64,000 nucleotides of DNA, taken from the NCBI RefSeq assembly GCF_902498845.1, contig NZ_CABVLM010000003.1, positions 248,001 to 312,000 of the forward strand, in the 5' to 3' direction. Each line of letters starts with the position of its first letter. Within the stretch, counting starts at the first letter, position 1. Source of the stretch: Pseudoalteromonas rhizosphaerae (GTDB taxonomy: Bacteria > Pseudomonadota > Gammaproteobacteria > Enterobacterales > Alteromonadaceae). The notes beneath the pieces were generated by a model. That model did no database searches. It saw only the letters and a list, made by a program, of their open reading frames with translations, and was not told where the DNA came from. The position numbers were made by a program, and so were the translations under genes. Below are positions 26,066-34,771 of the stretch, one piece after another.

Positions 26066-27687
26066 TTAGCTCCTCCTTTGAGCATAACCTTAATCGGCTC
26101 AGAAATAGGTCTCTCAACTTTTCTAAATTCAGCAGTTTCTATAGCCAAAGCTGAAACATCCGCTATTTGACCATCAAAAATATAACTGACATTTTCTTTT
26201 AACTGTTCGGTAAAATCAGGAACTTCAGTTGCTTGATACTGACGAACTAAACGACGACACTCTTGCTGTATATAAAAATGATCAGCAATTACATTTTTCG
26301 AAATAAAAAAATCCGTAATATCTAACTTAAATAGATGCTTAATAGCGCTATCAACATCATGTTCTCGACACGCATGTAAATAAAGATATACTTGAGCATC
26401 AACATAGCTAAAAATATCACCCTCTCGTTTTACATGAAATAAATGCAGCGGATGGATTGCATCAATACGTGGTAATAATTCCAATACCACTAACACACCA
26501 CTAACACCTAAATTAGCGGCAGAATCACTGTGTTTGGTAACCTGTTTAGCAAAATCGATGAGTGGCAGGTAACCTTTATGCAATACGCTATCGCTATATT
26601 TTAACACATCGTCAATTGAGCTTGGTAAAGGTCTAGAAAATTGGAAACCTTGAATAGACTGAATCTGCGACAGCAAACGTGAAGGCTCAGAAAAACTATA
26701 TAAGATAAGGTTAACCCCTAAGGTTAAAAATAAGCACTCATCCTGATGTCGAATAATGCCATCAACATTCTGAATTACTAACTTTAACTTTCTGCCACAC
26801 TGTTTACGTAAAAAAAAGCATTCTCTAGCCAGTAAAGATAAGTCGGTATAGCGAGTTACAGCAAAAACGAGTGTGGCAGCCTTCATTTTAAATGCTTTTT
26901 CATAAAGAGCATCATTACCTTCAATTACTTTGTAATACGCCGGTAGTTTTGTATCTGCTGGTACTGCACTTTTTACAAGCCAAACATCATCTTCATCAAA
27001 ATCTTGATTAGTTGCGCGATACGATTGTACGGCTTCATTTTCAGGAGTTAATACTATTAATTGGTTATTTTTATGTTGATAATTAATAGTCTCAGCCGCA
27101 ATAACGCCTTCACTATGATGCCAAAAGTCATATTCTAGGCTATATACTGATGCCTCTTGAGTCATATTTATCACACCATCTACCACATCGTTAAACGTTA
27201 ACAACTGGCGGCGTAAGTCACTATTGCTTGCTCCTGAAATTAAAAACACTACGGTCGCATTTTCTGCAATTGAAAAATTCTTGTAAAGAGTGATCTTACT
27301 TTTGAGTTCGTGTGTTTTATAGCCAACAAACATATCTGAGCTCAGATGAACAATCACACAGCTGTTTTTTATTTCTGTATACTCTTTAAGTTCATTCAGC
27401 ACACCTTTGGAAAACCGTAAATTATTTGCAGAGCTGAGATCGTAATTTAAATTAAATGGATGCAACTTACCTTCGTCATACAAGGTATGTAAGTGGCTTG
27501 CATGATCGCCGTCAAAAAAAGCCTCTATTTGTTTTGAAAGCAAAAATATATGTTCACTAGTATTAAAAAGCATGCTTTGAGTTAATTCTATTAACTGATT
27601 GTCTAAAGGCGCAATCAGTGCATAATTCGCACTACACTTTAGTTCAGAAAATGCTTTATTTAATCCTGAAATATTTAGATTAGGCAA
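26062..27687 (-). CDS. bcsE: c-di-GMP-binding cellulose regulator BcsE
   Basis: Cytoplasmic protein of 541 residues that binds c-di-GMP through its C-terminal GIL domain and promotes cellulose secretion. The GIL signature RxGD is REGD at 421-424 (R415 of E. coli lies in the equivalent place). The N-terminal part is the degenerate receiver/NTPase-like scaffold. The start codon is TTG at 27687: AAGGA lies six bases upstream and there is no in-frame ATG near the N-terminus. It heads the bcsEFG operon, divergent from bcsRQABZC. Confidence 0.92.
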   Translation of the reverse strand: MPNLNISGLNKAFSELKCSANYALIAPLDNQLIELTQSMLFNTSEHIFLLSKQIEAFFDGDHASHLHTLYDEGKLHPFNLNYDLSSANNLRFSKGVLNELKEYTEIKNSCVIVHLSSDMFVGYKTHELKSKITLYKNFSIAENATVVFLISGASNSDLRRQLLTFNDVVDGVINMTQEASVYSLEYDFWHHSEGVIAAETINYQHKNNQLIVLTPENEAVQSYRATNQDFDEDDVWLVKSAVPADTKLPAYYKVIEGNDALYEKAFKMKAATLVFAVTRYTDLSLLARECFFLRKQCGRKLKLVIQNVDGIIRHQDECLFLTLGVNLILYSFSEPSRLLSQIQSIQGFQFSRPLPSSIDDVLKYSDSVLHKGYLPLIDFAKQVTKHSDSAANLGVSGVLVVLELLPRIDAIHPLHLFHVKREGDIFSYVDAQVYLYLHACREHDVDSAIKHLFKLDITDFFISKNVIADHFYIQQECRRLVRQYQATEVPDFTEQLKENVSYIFDGQIADVSALAIETAEFRKVERPISEPIKVMLKGGAK

Positions 27688-27722
27688 CTCAATTCCTTAA
27701 AAAGATACTTTAGTACTAGTTT

Positions 27723-27752
27723 TAAGCTGTATTCTATATATAATACAGCTTA
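27723..27752. promoter_or_regulatory. Perfect 11-bp inverted repeat between the two bcs operons
   Basis: TAAGCTGTATT (27723-27733) and AATACAGCTTA (27742-27752) are exact reverse complements separated by CTATATAT. The element is 30 bp long and lies 36 bp from bcsE and 54 bp from bcsR, in the only non-coding gap of the locus (119 bp). No T run follows, so it is unlike a terminator. It is best read as an operator for a dimeric regulator acting on both operons. The TA-rich centre may also overlap a -10. Confidence 0.6.
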
Positions 27753-27806
27753 TGTACACAAACAAATCACAAATTTAAACGATTTTTATCATATCAGGTA
27801 CTTTAG

Positions 27807-28022
27807 ATGACTAACTTTGCAGTAAAAAAATCAAGTATTCTAACAGATTATGATATTGATAACCTGTATCGTAAGTTTGGCGGCGCAAACCAAAGTTATA
27901 TTGAAATAGTCAATGTGATGAAAAATAAATCGACAATTGACAAATATCCTTTGCTCAAAGATATATCTTTATCTATTACAGATACAGTTAAAGAACATAA
28001 AATTAACAAAAGCACATACTAA
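27807..28022 (+). CDS. bcsR: Cellulose biosynthesis protein BcsR
   Basis: A 71-residue cytoplasmic protein (YhjR family) that binds BcsQ and is needed for assembly of the secretion complex. The recognisable parts are DIDNLYRKFGG near 16-26 and DKYPLLKDIS near 45-54, which match DIVALKQAF and RWPLLAEF of E. coli BcsR. It is the first gene of the rightward operon and ends three bases before bcsQ. Similarity is modest, so position weighs heavily. Confidence 0.85.
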   Translation: MTNFAVKKSSILTDYDIDNLYRKFGGANQSYIEIVNVMKNKSTIDKYPLLKDISLSITDTVKEHKINKSTY

Positions 28023-28025
28023 ACA

Positions 28026-28748
28026 ATGAAAAGAGTCTTCGTAAAGGGAATAAAAGGAGGAACTGGCACAACTTCAGTGGTGGCAAATTTAGCGTGCGTA
28101 TTGAAAAAGTCGAAAGAACAGGTATATGTAATAGATTTAGATCCAAAATCTGATGTTGGTCTACACTTAGGTCTAGCATGGGCTCATGAATACGGATGGA
28201 GTAACTACCCTACTTTTAACGAAGCAAGCTGTCAATTCCATCAAGATAGTGATGGTGTCATTTTCTTGCCCTTTGGCTCAAATAGCCAAGCGCAATTTTC
28301 GTCCTCTCGTATTATTGAAGGCTGTAAGCAAATCGATAATAGCGATAATGCATGGCTATTGTTTGATTGCCCGGCTCACATTGACGTAACTCAGTACTCA
28401 TTAAATGAAGATGATATCTTTTTAGAAGTCGTTAATTGTGATGCCATATGCCATAGCTTAATCTATAAAAGACTACAAACCCTCTCGCAAGCAGCCGGAC
28501 AATGGCAGCATTATTTTTTAGCTAACCGCTATAATAGTGCATCTGAACTAGAATTCGATTTACTACAACTTTGGCAATCAGAAATTCCCCTTCTAGCTTC
28601 TTTATATATAAATAAAGACGAAGTCATTAAAGAAGCAACAGCTTTTAGAAATGTTGCTATCAACTGCGCCCCTTATAGCGTAGCGAATGACGATTTTGAA
28701 ACTTTAGCCGGTTGGTTAGTCAGCAGAGTAAACCAAGATGAAAGCTAA
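28026..28748 (+). CDS. bcsQ: Cellulose biosynthesis ATPase-like protein BcsQ
   Basis: MinD/ParA-like protein of 240 residues that localises the cellulose machinery, usually at a cell pole. The deviant Walker A is KGGTGTTS (K10-S17): the signature lysine is kept, but the P-loop lysine is threonine, as also seen in BcsQ of E. coli, which nevertheless binds nucleotide with BcsR. DLDPKSDVGLHLG is the switch I region. The gene starts three bases after bcsR and overlaps bcsA by 11 bases. Confidence 0.92.
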   Translation: MKRVFVKGIKGGTGTTSVVANLACVLKKSKEQVYVIDLDPKSDVGLHLGLAWAHEYGWSNYPTFNEASCQFHQDSDGVIFLPFGSNSQAQFSSSRIIEGCKQIDNSDNAWLLFDCPAHIDVTQYSLNEDDIFLEVVNCDAICHSLIYKRLQTLSQAAGQWQHYFLANRYNSASELEFDLLQLWQSEIPLLASLYINKDEVIKEATAFRNVAINCAPYSVANDDFETLAGWLVSRVNQDES

Positions 28749-31404
28749 TCGTTCTCGCATGTCTTTTGCTGAAAAGACTATTCGGGTTTTACTGAGCCTA
28801 TTTTTTAGCAAACTACTCGTACGCTTTATTTTTCTAAAATTTCATAGTTATTTCAACCAGCACAAAATGAGTGCGATAGCGGCATTTTGTTTACCTTTTT
28901 TATTATTATTTTTATCCCTATTCTTTAAATTAGATAAAAATAAAAAACGTAAACTAAAATCAAGGCTAAGGTATTTTTATCCGCATGTTACTTTACCTGT
29001 GTTTACAATCAGTAATTGTGTTCGGATTATTCTTCAGACGTCATACTTAGCTTTTTTTAGAACAAATAAAGCTAGCCTTGGCGAGCTCAAAGCTGAAAGA
29101 GCAAAAACGTGGCAAGATATTAAACGCTCAGTTCGCGTCATTCGCCTTGTTGATAAAAAACTAGTTAAAGCCTTTAAGCATGCTTGGTTTATAGGTAAGA
29201 AAAAGTCTCAACAAGCTAATTACAAACGCATCAGTGAAGCTAATGTTTGGCAAAGTCAAATTTTAAAAGTCGCGTTTATTATGTTGCTATTTTTTGCAGT
29301 TGCAGTGTTTGTAACGGTCCCCTTTAGCGTCGAAGCTCAGGCGGTATTTATTAGCTTAATTCTAATAGTTGCTTACTCTTTGCGTCGTGTTGAAGGTCAG
29401 ATAGCAACTATTACTATGATCACCTTGTCAGTGACGACTTCTACTCGCTACTTATGGTGGCGCTATACAGAAACGCTAAACTGGGACGACCCTTTAGCGT
29501 TAACTTTAGGCATCGGCTTGTTACTCGCTGAAACTTACGCATGGCTGGTGCTTATATTAGGTTTCTTTCAGACCATCAATCCACTCAATCGCAAACCGGT
29601 GCAATTACCAGCAGATTCATCTTTATGGCCCTCTGTTGATATTTACATACCCACCTATAACGAACCTTTAAGTGTGGTAAAACCAACGGCTATCGCAGCA
29701 CAAAGTATTGATTGGCCTGCTGATAAGCTCAATATATATATTTTAGATGATGGTAAACGTCCAGAATTTGCTGAGTTTGCAAAACAAATCGGGATTGGCT
29801 ATTTAACACGCCCTAATAATAACCACGCTAAAGCAGGGAATATGAATCATGCAATGACGCTAACTGACGGCGACTATATTGCTATTTTTGATTGTGATCA
29901 CATTCCCGCCCGCTCATTTTTGCAAGTAACCATGGGGCAATTTATAAAAGATGAAAAAGTATGTCTGGTGCAAACCCCTCACCATTTCTTCTCAGCAGAT
30001 CCCTTTGAACGAAACTTAAATAACCAAGGTAAAATACCAAATGAAAATATGCTGTTCTATGGCCTGATCCAAGACGGTAATGACATGTGGGATGCAACTT
30101 TCTTTTGTGGTTCTTGTGCTGTTCTAAAGCGCGAAGCGCTTGATAAAATTGGTGGTTTTGCAGTAGAGACCGTTACCGAAGATGCTCATACAGCGCTGCG
30201 TATGCAACGAGCCGGCTATAAAACAACTTATATAAATATTCCACAAGCAGCAGGGCTTGCCACCGACAGTCTTTCTGCTCACGTAGGGCAACGGATCCGC
30301 TGGGCGAGAGGCATGGCACAAATATTCCGTCTCGATAATCCATTACTTGGTAAAGGGTTAAATCTGGCGCAGCGCATGTGCTATCTCAATGCCATGCTAC
30401 ACTTTTTATCAGGCATACCTCGCATAGTATTTTTAACGGCACCGTTAGCACTTATCTACTTCAATGCGGCGATTATTTACGCCCCGTTTCTCGCTATTTT
30501 CTTATATATAGTGCCAACTTTACTACAGGTGAAAATTACCAACTCGCGTATTCAGGGCAAGTATCGTTATTCATTTTGGGGCGAAGTCTATGAGTCAGTA
30601 CTTGCCTGGTATATTTTAAAACCAACCACGGTTGCCCTTATTAATCCTAATAAAGGGAAATTTAATGTAACTGAAAAAGGCGGCTTGAACGATACTGAAA
30701 GATATGACTGGATCATTTCTAAACCGTATATCTTTTTATTGCTGATTAATGTCGTCGGTATGGGTTACGGCATTTTGCGACTATTTTTTGGTGATACATC
30801 ACAAATAGGTGTACTGCTGATCAGCATGCTCTGGGCAAGCTACAACATTATTATATTAGGCGCTGCGGTTGCTGTTGCAGCAGAAGCGAAACAAATCAGA
30901 AGCTCACACCGTGTTAATGCAAATTTCCCTGCGGCAATTAGATTAGCCAATGGCCATACTATTAAAGTGAAAATAACTGACTACTCAGACAGCGGTGTGG
31001 GAATTGAAACCCAACATATTCCAACCTGCCGCGTTAACGATAAGGTTGAACTGTTAATGAGCCGAGGCTTAAAGCAATACTCTTTTGCTACCTATATTTG
31101 CAATACGCGTGATAAACAAATTGGTCTAACTTTAAGAGATCTTGATATTGAAAAACAAAAAGCATTTATCCAATGTACTTTTTCGCGAGCGGATGCATGG
31201 CTTGATTGGCAAGAAAACTTTAAACATGACAAGCCTTCTTACAGTTTTTCAAATGTCCTGAAGGTCAGTCTAAGAGGCTTTAAAAACTTAATTTTTCATG
31301 CCCCTAATGAATTAAAACCCTTAATTGAATTTTCATCGCGGGCAATTGAATTTATTGCAACACTTTTACCCACAAAACCTAAAAAAGTATTTGAAACATT
31401 ATGA
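28738..31404 (+). CDS. bcsA: Cellulose synthase catalytic subunit BcsA
   Basis: Inner-membrane processive GT2 enzyme of 888 residues that polymerises UDP-glucose and extrudes beta-1,4-glucan. The long N-terminal region (1-170) is typical of the enterobacterial form. Catalytic motifs are DDG (337-339), DCD (385-387), FFCGS (455-459), TED (480-482) and QRIRW (518-522). The C-terminal PilZ domain has RxxxR (R721, R725) and DxSxxG (D748-G753), so it is activated by c-di-GMP. FFCGS replaces the more usual FFCGT. It overlaps bcsQ by 11 bases and bcsB by four (ATGA). Confidence 0.97.
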   Translation: MKANRSRMSFAEKTIRVLLSLFFSKLLVRFIFLKFHSYFNQHKMSAIAAFCLPFLLLFLSLFFKLDKNKKRKLKSRLRYFYPHVTLPVFTISNCVRIILQTSYLAFFRTNKASLGELKAERAKTWQDIKRSVRVIRLVDKKLVKAFKHAWFIGKKKSQQANYKRISEANVWQSQILKVAFIMLLFFAVAVFVTVPFSVEAQAVFISLILIVAYSLRRVEGQIATITMITLSVTTSTRYLWWRYTETLNWDDPLALTLGIGLLLAETYAWLVLILGFFQTINPLNRKPVQLPADSSLWPSVDIYIPTYNEPLSVVKPTAIAAQSIDWPADKLNIYILDDGKRPEFAEFAKQIGIGYLTRPNNNHAKAGNMNHAMTLTDGDYIAIFDCDHIPARSFLQVTMGQFIKDEKVCLVQTPHHFFSADPFERNLNNQGKIPNENMLFYGLIQDGNDMWDATFFCGSCAVLKREALDKIGGFAVETVTEDAHTALRMQRAGYKTTYINIPQAAGLATDSLSAHVGQRIRWARGMAQIFRLDNPLLGKGLNLAQRMCYLNAMLHFLSGIPRIVFLTAPLALIYFNAAIIYAPFLAIFLYIVPTLLQVKITNSRIQGKYRYSFWGEVYESVLAWYILKPTTVALINPNKGKFNVTEKGGLNDTERYDWIISKPYIFLLLINVVGMGYGILRLFFGDTSQIGVLLISMLWASYNIIILGAAVAVAAEAKQIRSSHRVNANFPAAIRLANGHTIKVKITDYSDSGVGIETQHIPTCRVNDKVELLMSRGLKQYSFATYICNTRDKQIGLTLRDLDIEKQKAFIQCTFSRADAWLDWQENFKHDKPSYSFSNVLKVSLRGFKNLIFHAPNELKPLIEFSSRAIEFIATLLPTKPKKVFETL

Positions 31405-33650
31405 TAAGATCATTATTCACCGTGTTATTCGCTATAAGTACGCTTAGCATTAATTGCTTAGCTACAGCAGCAGAGCCACTTTCAGATAAGTCTATATTTG
31501 ATAATGGCTACCCAGAAGCACCTCCTCAAGAGCAATTAACTTTGCGCTTTGAACGTTTAGGTCTGAACAAGTTTAAGCTTGATGGAGTTAGTAATAATAC
31601 ACGCGTTGATTTTACCAATCGCCTTGATAAACTCGGCACAAAATTAATACTCAACTTTTCATTTACCAATTCGCCTGCGCTAATTGAACGTGTTTCTCAT
31701 ATTAAAGTGTTTTTTAATGAACATTTGGTGACTGTATTACCTATTGATGAAAAACTTGCGCTTACAGGTTCAAAGTCACAACACAATATTGAACTCAACG
31801 CTAAACTGATGAAAGACTTTAACCAAGTTCGTTTTGAACTAATTGGTTTTTATGATTTAGCGTGCCAAGATAATTTTAGCAAAACTATTTGGGCTGAAAT
31901 AGATAAAGATAGTGCACTAGAAATTGAACAACAAAGCTTGGCTTTAGAAAGCCTATTAGAATATTTTCCGGCTCCTTTTTATGATGAGCGGGATAATAAC
32001 CAATTAACTTTACCATTTATTTTTGCATCGCAGCCAGATGAAACCACGCTTGAAGCGGCATCAGCACTTTCTAGTTTTTTTGGTGGGCAAGCAAAATGGC
32101 GTAAAGCCGACTTCCCAGTAGCAATAAACAAAATACCGACAACTCATAGTGTGGTGTTTGCTACCAATAATGATAAACCTGACTTTTTGTTGAACTACCC
32201 CGATGTAGAAAAACCAACCATAGAAATAATAAGTAGCCCAACACACCGTTATGCCAAAGTATTACTTGTGTTAGGTAAAGATACAAAGCAACTTAAAGAT
32301 GCTGTCATTGGCTTATTGTTTGGTCATAAAGTGATGACAGGCCGCACTGCAGTGATTGACGATATTAGTAAGTTACCACTGCGTAAAGCCTATGATGCAC
32401 CACTTTGGCTTCGCTCAGACCGTGCAGTGACATTTGACGAATTTATCCAATACCCAACTCAATTGCAGTCACAAGGGTTTCGTGGCCAACCTGTGAATCT
32501 TGATTTACGTTTTGCGCCAGATCTATTTACTTGGCGTGAAAATGGTATCCCCATCACCCTAAATTACCGTAATACCCCTGTAGAAAAAAACTTAATTTCT
32601 CGCTTGAACATGCTGATAAACGGTAAGTTTATTGATGGCTTTGTACTGGATGATGACGGTGGAAAAACCATCACAACAAATACTTTCTTACCTTTACTAT
32701 CTGATATTAATCCAAATCAGACACGTCAGGACTTTGAGTTAACTGGTTTAGATTTGACCATGAAAAATCAACTTACTTATGATTTTAACTTTTCGGTGGC
32801 TAAATCTGGTACATGTAATGCCATACCAGCAGGTGGTGAATTTGGCGCTATCGATGGCAGTTCATCAATTGATGTGAGTGCATTTAATCACTATATGGCA
32901 CTACCAAATCTGCATGCTTTTGCAAACAGTGGCTTCCCATTCACTAAATTTGCCGATTTACATCAAACAGTGTTAGTTATGGAGCCAAACAGCTCAGTTG
33001 AAGGTATTCGCTTATTACTTAACTTTACAGGGCATTTAGGTGCAATAACGGGTTACCCATCACATCGACTGGCTATTAAATTCCCTGCAAAAGATATTAA
33101 CTTTGACGACAAAGATATTATTATTATCGGTAAACCAGACTCTTTTCAAAATGACATGAGCAAAAACAGTGCGCTCAGTGTTTTAATAAATGATAACGAT
33201 AGAGTGGTTAACCAAGCGGTTTATAATGGCGCATTTAATACGAGTGATCCTGAGAGAATTCAAGTTAATATCCAAAGTATGGGCAAGCTTGGCATTATAT
33301 CTGGTTTTCAATCTCCGTTTGATTCTGAGCGCTCGGTTGTGTCTTTAATCGCAACTAACAATGCAGCCTATCCACTGTTAAGTGATGCCCTACTTATAAA
33401 TGAACAAACATCACAAATTACTGGCAGCTCCGCGATTATTAACGGCCAAGGTATAAAAACAATAAAAACCGATGAACAATATTTTGTTGGTCATGTGCCT
33501 ATTCATACTTTAATTTGGTTCCACTTTTCAGATCGTCCATTCCTGCTCGCTGTATTGTCGATTATTACCTTATTGCTAATATCATTTATGTTATGGCGAT
33601 TGCTAATGTTACTGACGCAAAAACGATTATCTGAAGGAGATAATAAATAA
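31401..33650 (+). CDS. bcsB: Cellulose synthase periplasmic subunit BcsB
   Basis: Periplasmic carbohydrate-binding partner of BcsA, 749 residues, anchored by one C-terminal membrane helix (about 715-738, followed by KRLSEGDNK). A signal peptide covers about residues 1-23. Two carbohydrate-binding and two flavodoxin-like segments alternate, as is usual for the family; GKDTKQLKDAVIGLLFG and the RIQVNIQSMGKLGIISGF stretch are recognisable. It starts inside the last codons of bcsA and its stop shares a base with the bcsZ start. Confidence 0.95.
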   Translation: MIRSLFTVLFAISTLSINCLATAAEPLSDKSIFDNGYPEAPPQEQLTLRFERLGLNKFKLDGVSNNTRVDFTNRLDKLGTKLILNFSFTNSPALIERVSHIKVFFNEHLVTVLPIDEKLALTGSKSQHNIELNAKLMKDFNQVRFELIGFYDLACQDNFSKTIWAEIDKDSALEIEQQSLALESLLEYFPAPFYDERDNNQLTLPFIFASQPDETTLEAASALSSFFGGQAKWRKADFPVAINKIPTTHSVVFATNNDKPDFLLNYPDVEKPTIEIISSPTHRYAKVLLVLGKDTKQLKDAVIGLLFGHKVMTGRTAVIDDISKLPLRKAYDAPLWLRSDRAVTFDEFIQYPTQLQSQGFRGQPVNLDLRFAPDLFTWRENGIPITLNYRNTPVEKNLISRLNMLINGKFIDGFVLDDDGGKTITTNTFLPLLSDINPNQTRQDFELTGLDLTMKNQLTYDFNFSVAKSGTCNAIPAGGEFGAIDGSSSIDVSAFNHYMALPNLHAFANSGFPFTKFADLHQTVLVMEPNSSVEGIRLLLNFTGHLGAITGYPSHRLAIKFPAKDINFDDKDIIIIGKPDSFQNDMSKNSALSVLINDNDRVVNQAVYNGAFNTSDPERIQVNIQSMGKLGIISGFQSPFDSERSVVSLIATNNAAYPLLSDALLINEQTSQITGSSAIINGQGIKTIKTDEQYFVGHVPIHTLIWFHFSDRPFLLAVLSIITLLLISFMLWRLLMLLTQKRLSEGDNK

Positions 33651-34771
33651 TGAAAAACGTTTTCTTACTCGTCAGCATGCTGCTTATTTGGCCATTGAAT
33701 TCTATAGCTCAAAGCTGTGCCGACTGGCCTCAGTGGAATACTTTTAAAAAGCACTTTATTTCCGAACAAGGGCGGGTTATTGATTTAGGTAGTAAACAAA
33801 GTATTACTACCTCAGAAGGTCAATCATATGCTTTATTTTTTGCTTTACTTGCAAACGATCAAGCAAGCTTTGACAAAATTTTAGAGTGGACTCAAACCCA
33901 CCTTGCAGAGGGCGACTTAAGTACTCGTCTTCCAGCTTGGCAATGGGGGATTGATGGTAGTGGTAAAGGTAAAATACTCGACTCGAATCCTGCATCCGAC
34001 TCAGATTTATGGATAGCTTATGCGCTTTCACAAGCAGCGACTCTTTGGCAAGAGCGACGTTACGCAGTCCTAAGTAGCGTTATGGCAGAACGTATTATAC
34101 GAGAAGAAACAGCTTATTTGCCTAACTTAGGCTTGACATTACTCCCTGCCCCCAATGGTTTTGAGCCTAGCGAACAAACCTGGAAATTAAATCCAAGCTA
34201 TGCGCCATTATTTATTTTGCAGCAGTTTTCACAACGCTATCCACACTCTGCATGGCAAGCACTTCATGACAGTTCAGCCAAGTTAATACTTGAGACCAGC
34301 AAAAAAGGCTTCAGCCCTGACTGGGTTATGTATAACCCAGAGAAAGGTTTTTACCACACAGAGAAAGCCCCCACAATTGGTAGCTATAATGCAATTCGTG
34401 TCTATCTATGGGCAAGTATGATGGCTGATGAAGCACCATATAAAAGCGAGCTTATAGCACAGTTTGATCCTATGCTGCAGTACCTCGTAAACAATAATAG
34501 GGCGCCACTTGAAAGCCGAGTAGATACAGGTAAAGCTATAGGTTCAGGCCCTGTGGGCTTTATCGCAGCATTACTACCATTGCTTACTGATAAGGGGCAG
34601 ACCCAAACGTTATCTGCTCTACAGCAAAAGTTGATGATTGACACTCGCTTTATCACAAATCGTTATTACGACAGTGTCTTATATTTATTCGGAACGAGTA
34701 CCGCAAGTAAACGTTTTACTATTGATAAGCAAGGTGCCCTACTTCCAAACTGGAGCAATGAATGCCGATAA
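33650..34771 (+). CDS. bcsZ: Periplasmic endo-1,4-beta-glucanase BcsZ (GH8)
   Basis: Glycoside hydrolase family 8 cellulase of 373 residues that trims nascent cellulose in the periplasm and is required for normal output. It has a signal peptide (about 1-20), the proton donor E56 in TTSEGQSYAL, and the conserved WQWGIDGSGKGKILDSNPASDSD region. It lies between bcsB and bcsC, as in E. coli, sharing one base with bcsB and overlapping bcsC by 10 bases. Confidence 0.95.
   Translation: MKNVFLLVSMLLIWPLNSIAQSCADWPQWNTFKKHFISEQGRVIDLGSKQSITTSEGQSYALFFALLANDQASFDKILEWTQTHLAEGDLSTRLPAWQWGIDGSGKGKILDSNPASDSDLWIAYALSQAATLWQERRYAVLSSVMAERIIREETAYLPNLGLTLLPAPNGFEPSEQTWKLNPSYAPLFILQQFSQRYPHSAWQALHDSSAKLILETSKKGFSPDWVMYNPEKGFYHTEKAPTIGSYNAIRVYLWASMMADEAPYKSELIAQFDPMLQYLVNNNRAPLESRVDTGKAIGSGPVGFIAALLPLLTDKGQTQTLSALQQKLMIDTRFITNRYYDSVLYLFGTSTASKRFTIDKQGALLPNWSNECR

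Noticed and set aside
28738-29247. Long N-terminal region of BcsA as a fused extra domain
   Set aside because: Enterobacterial BcsA proteins have a similar N-terminal extension and total length, so it is not a new fusion.
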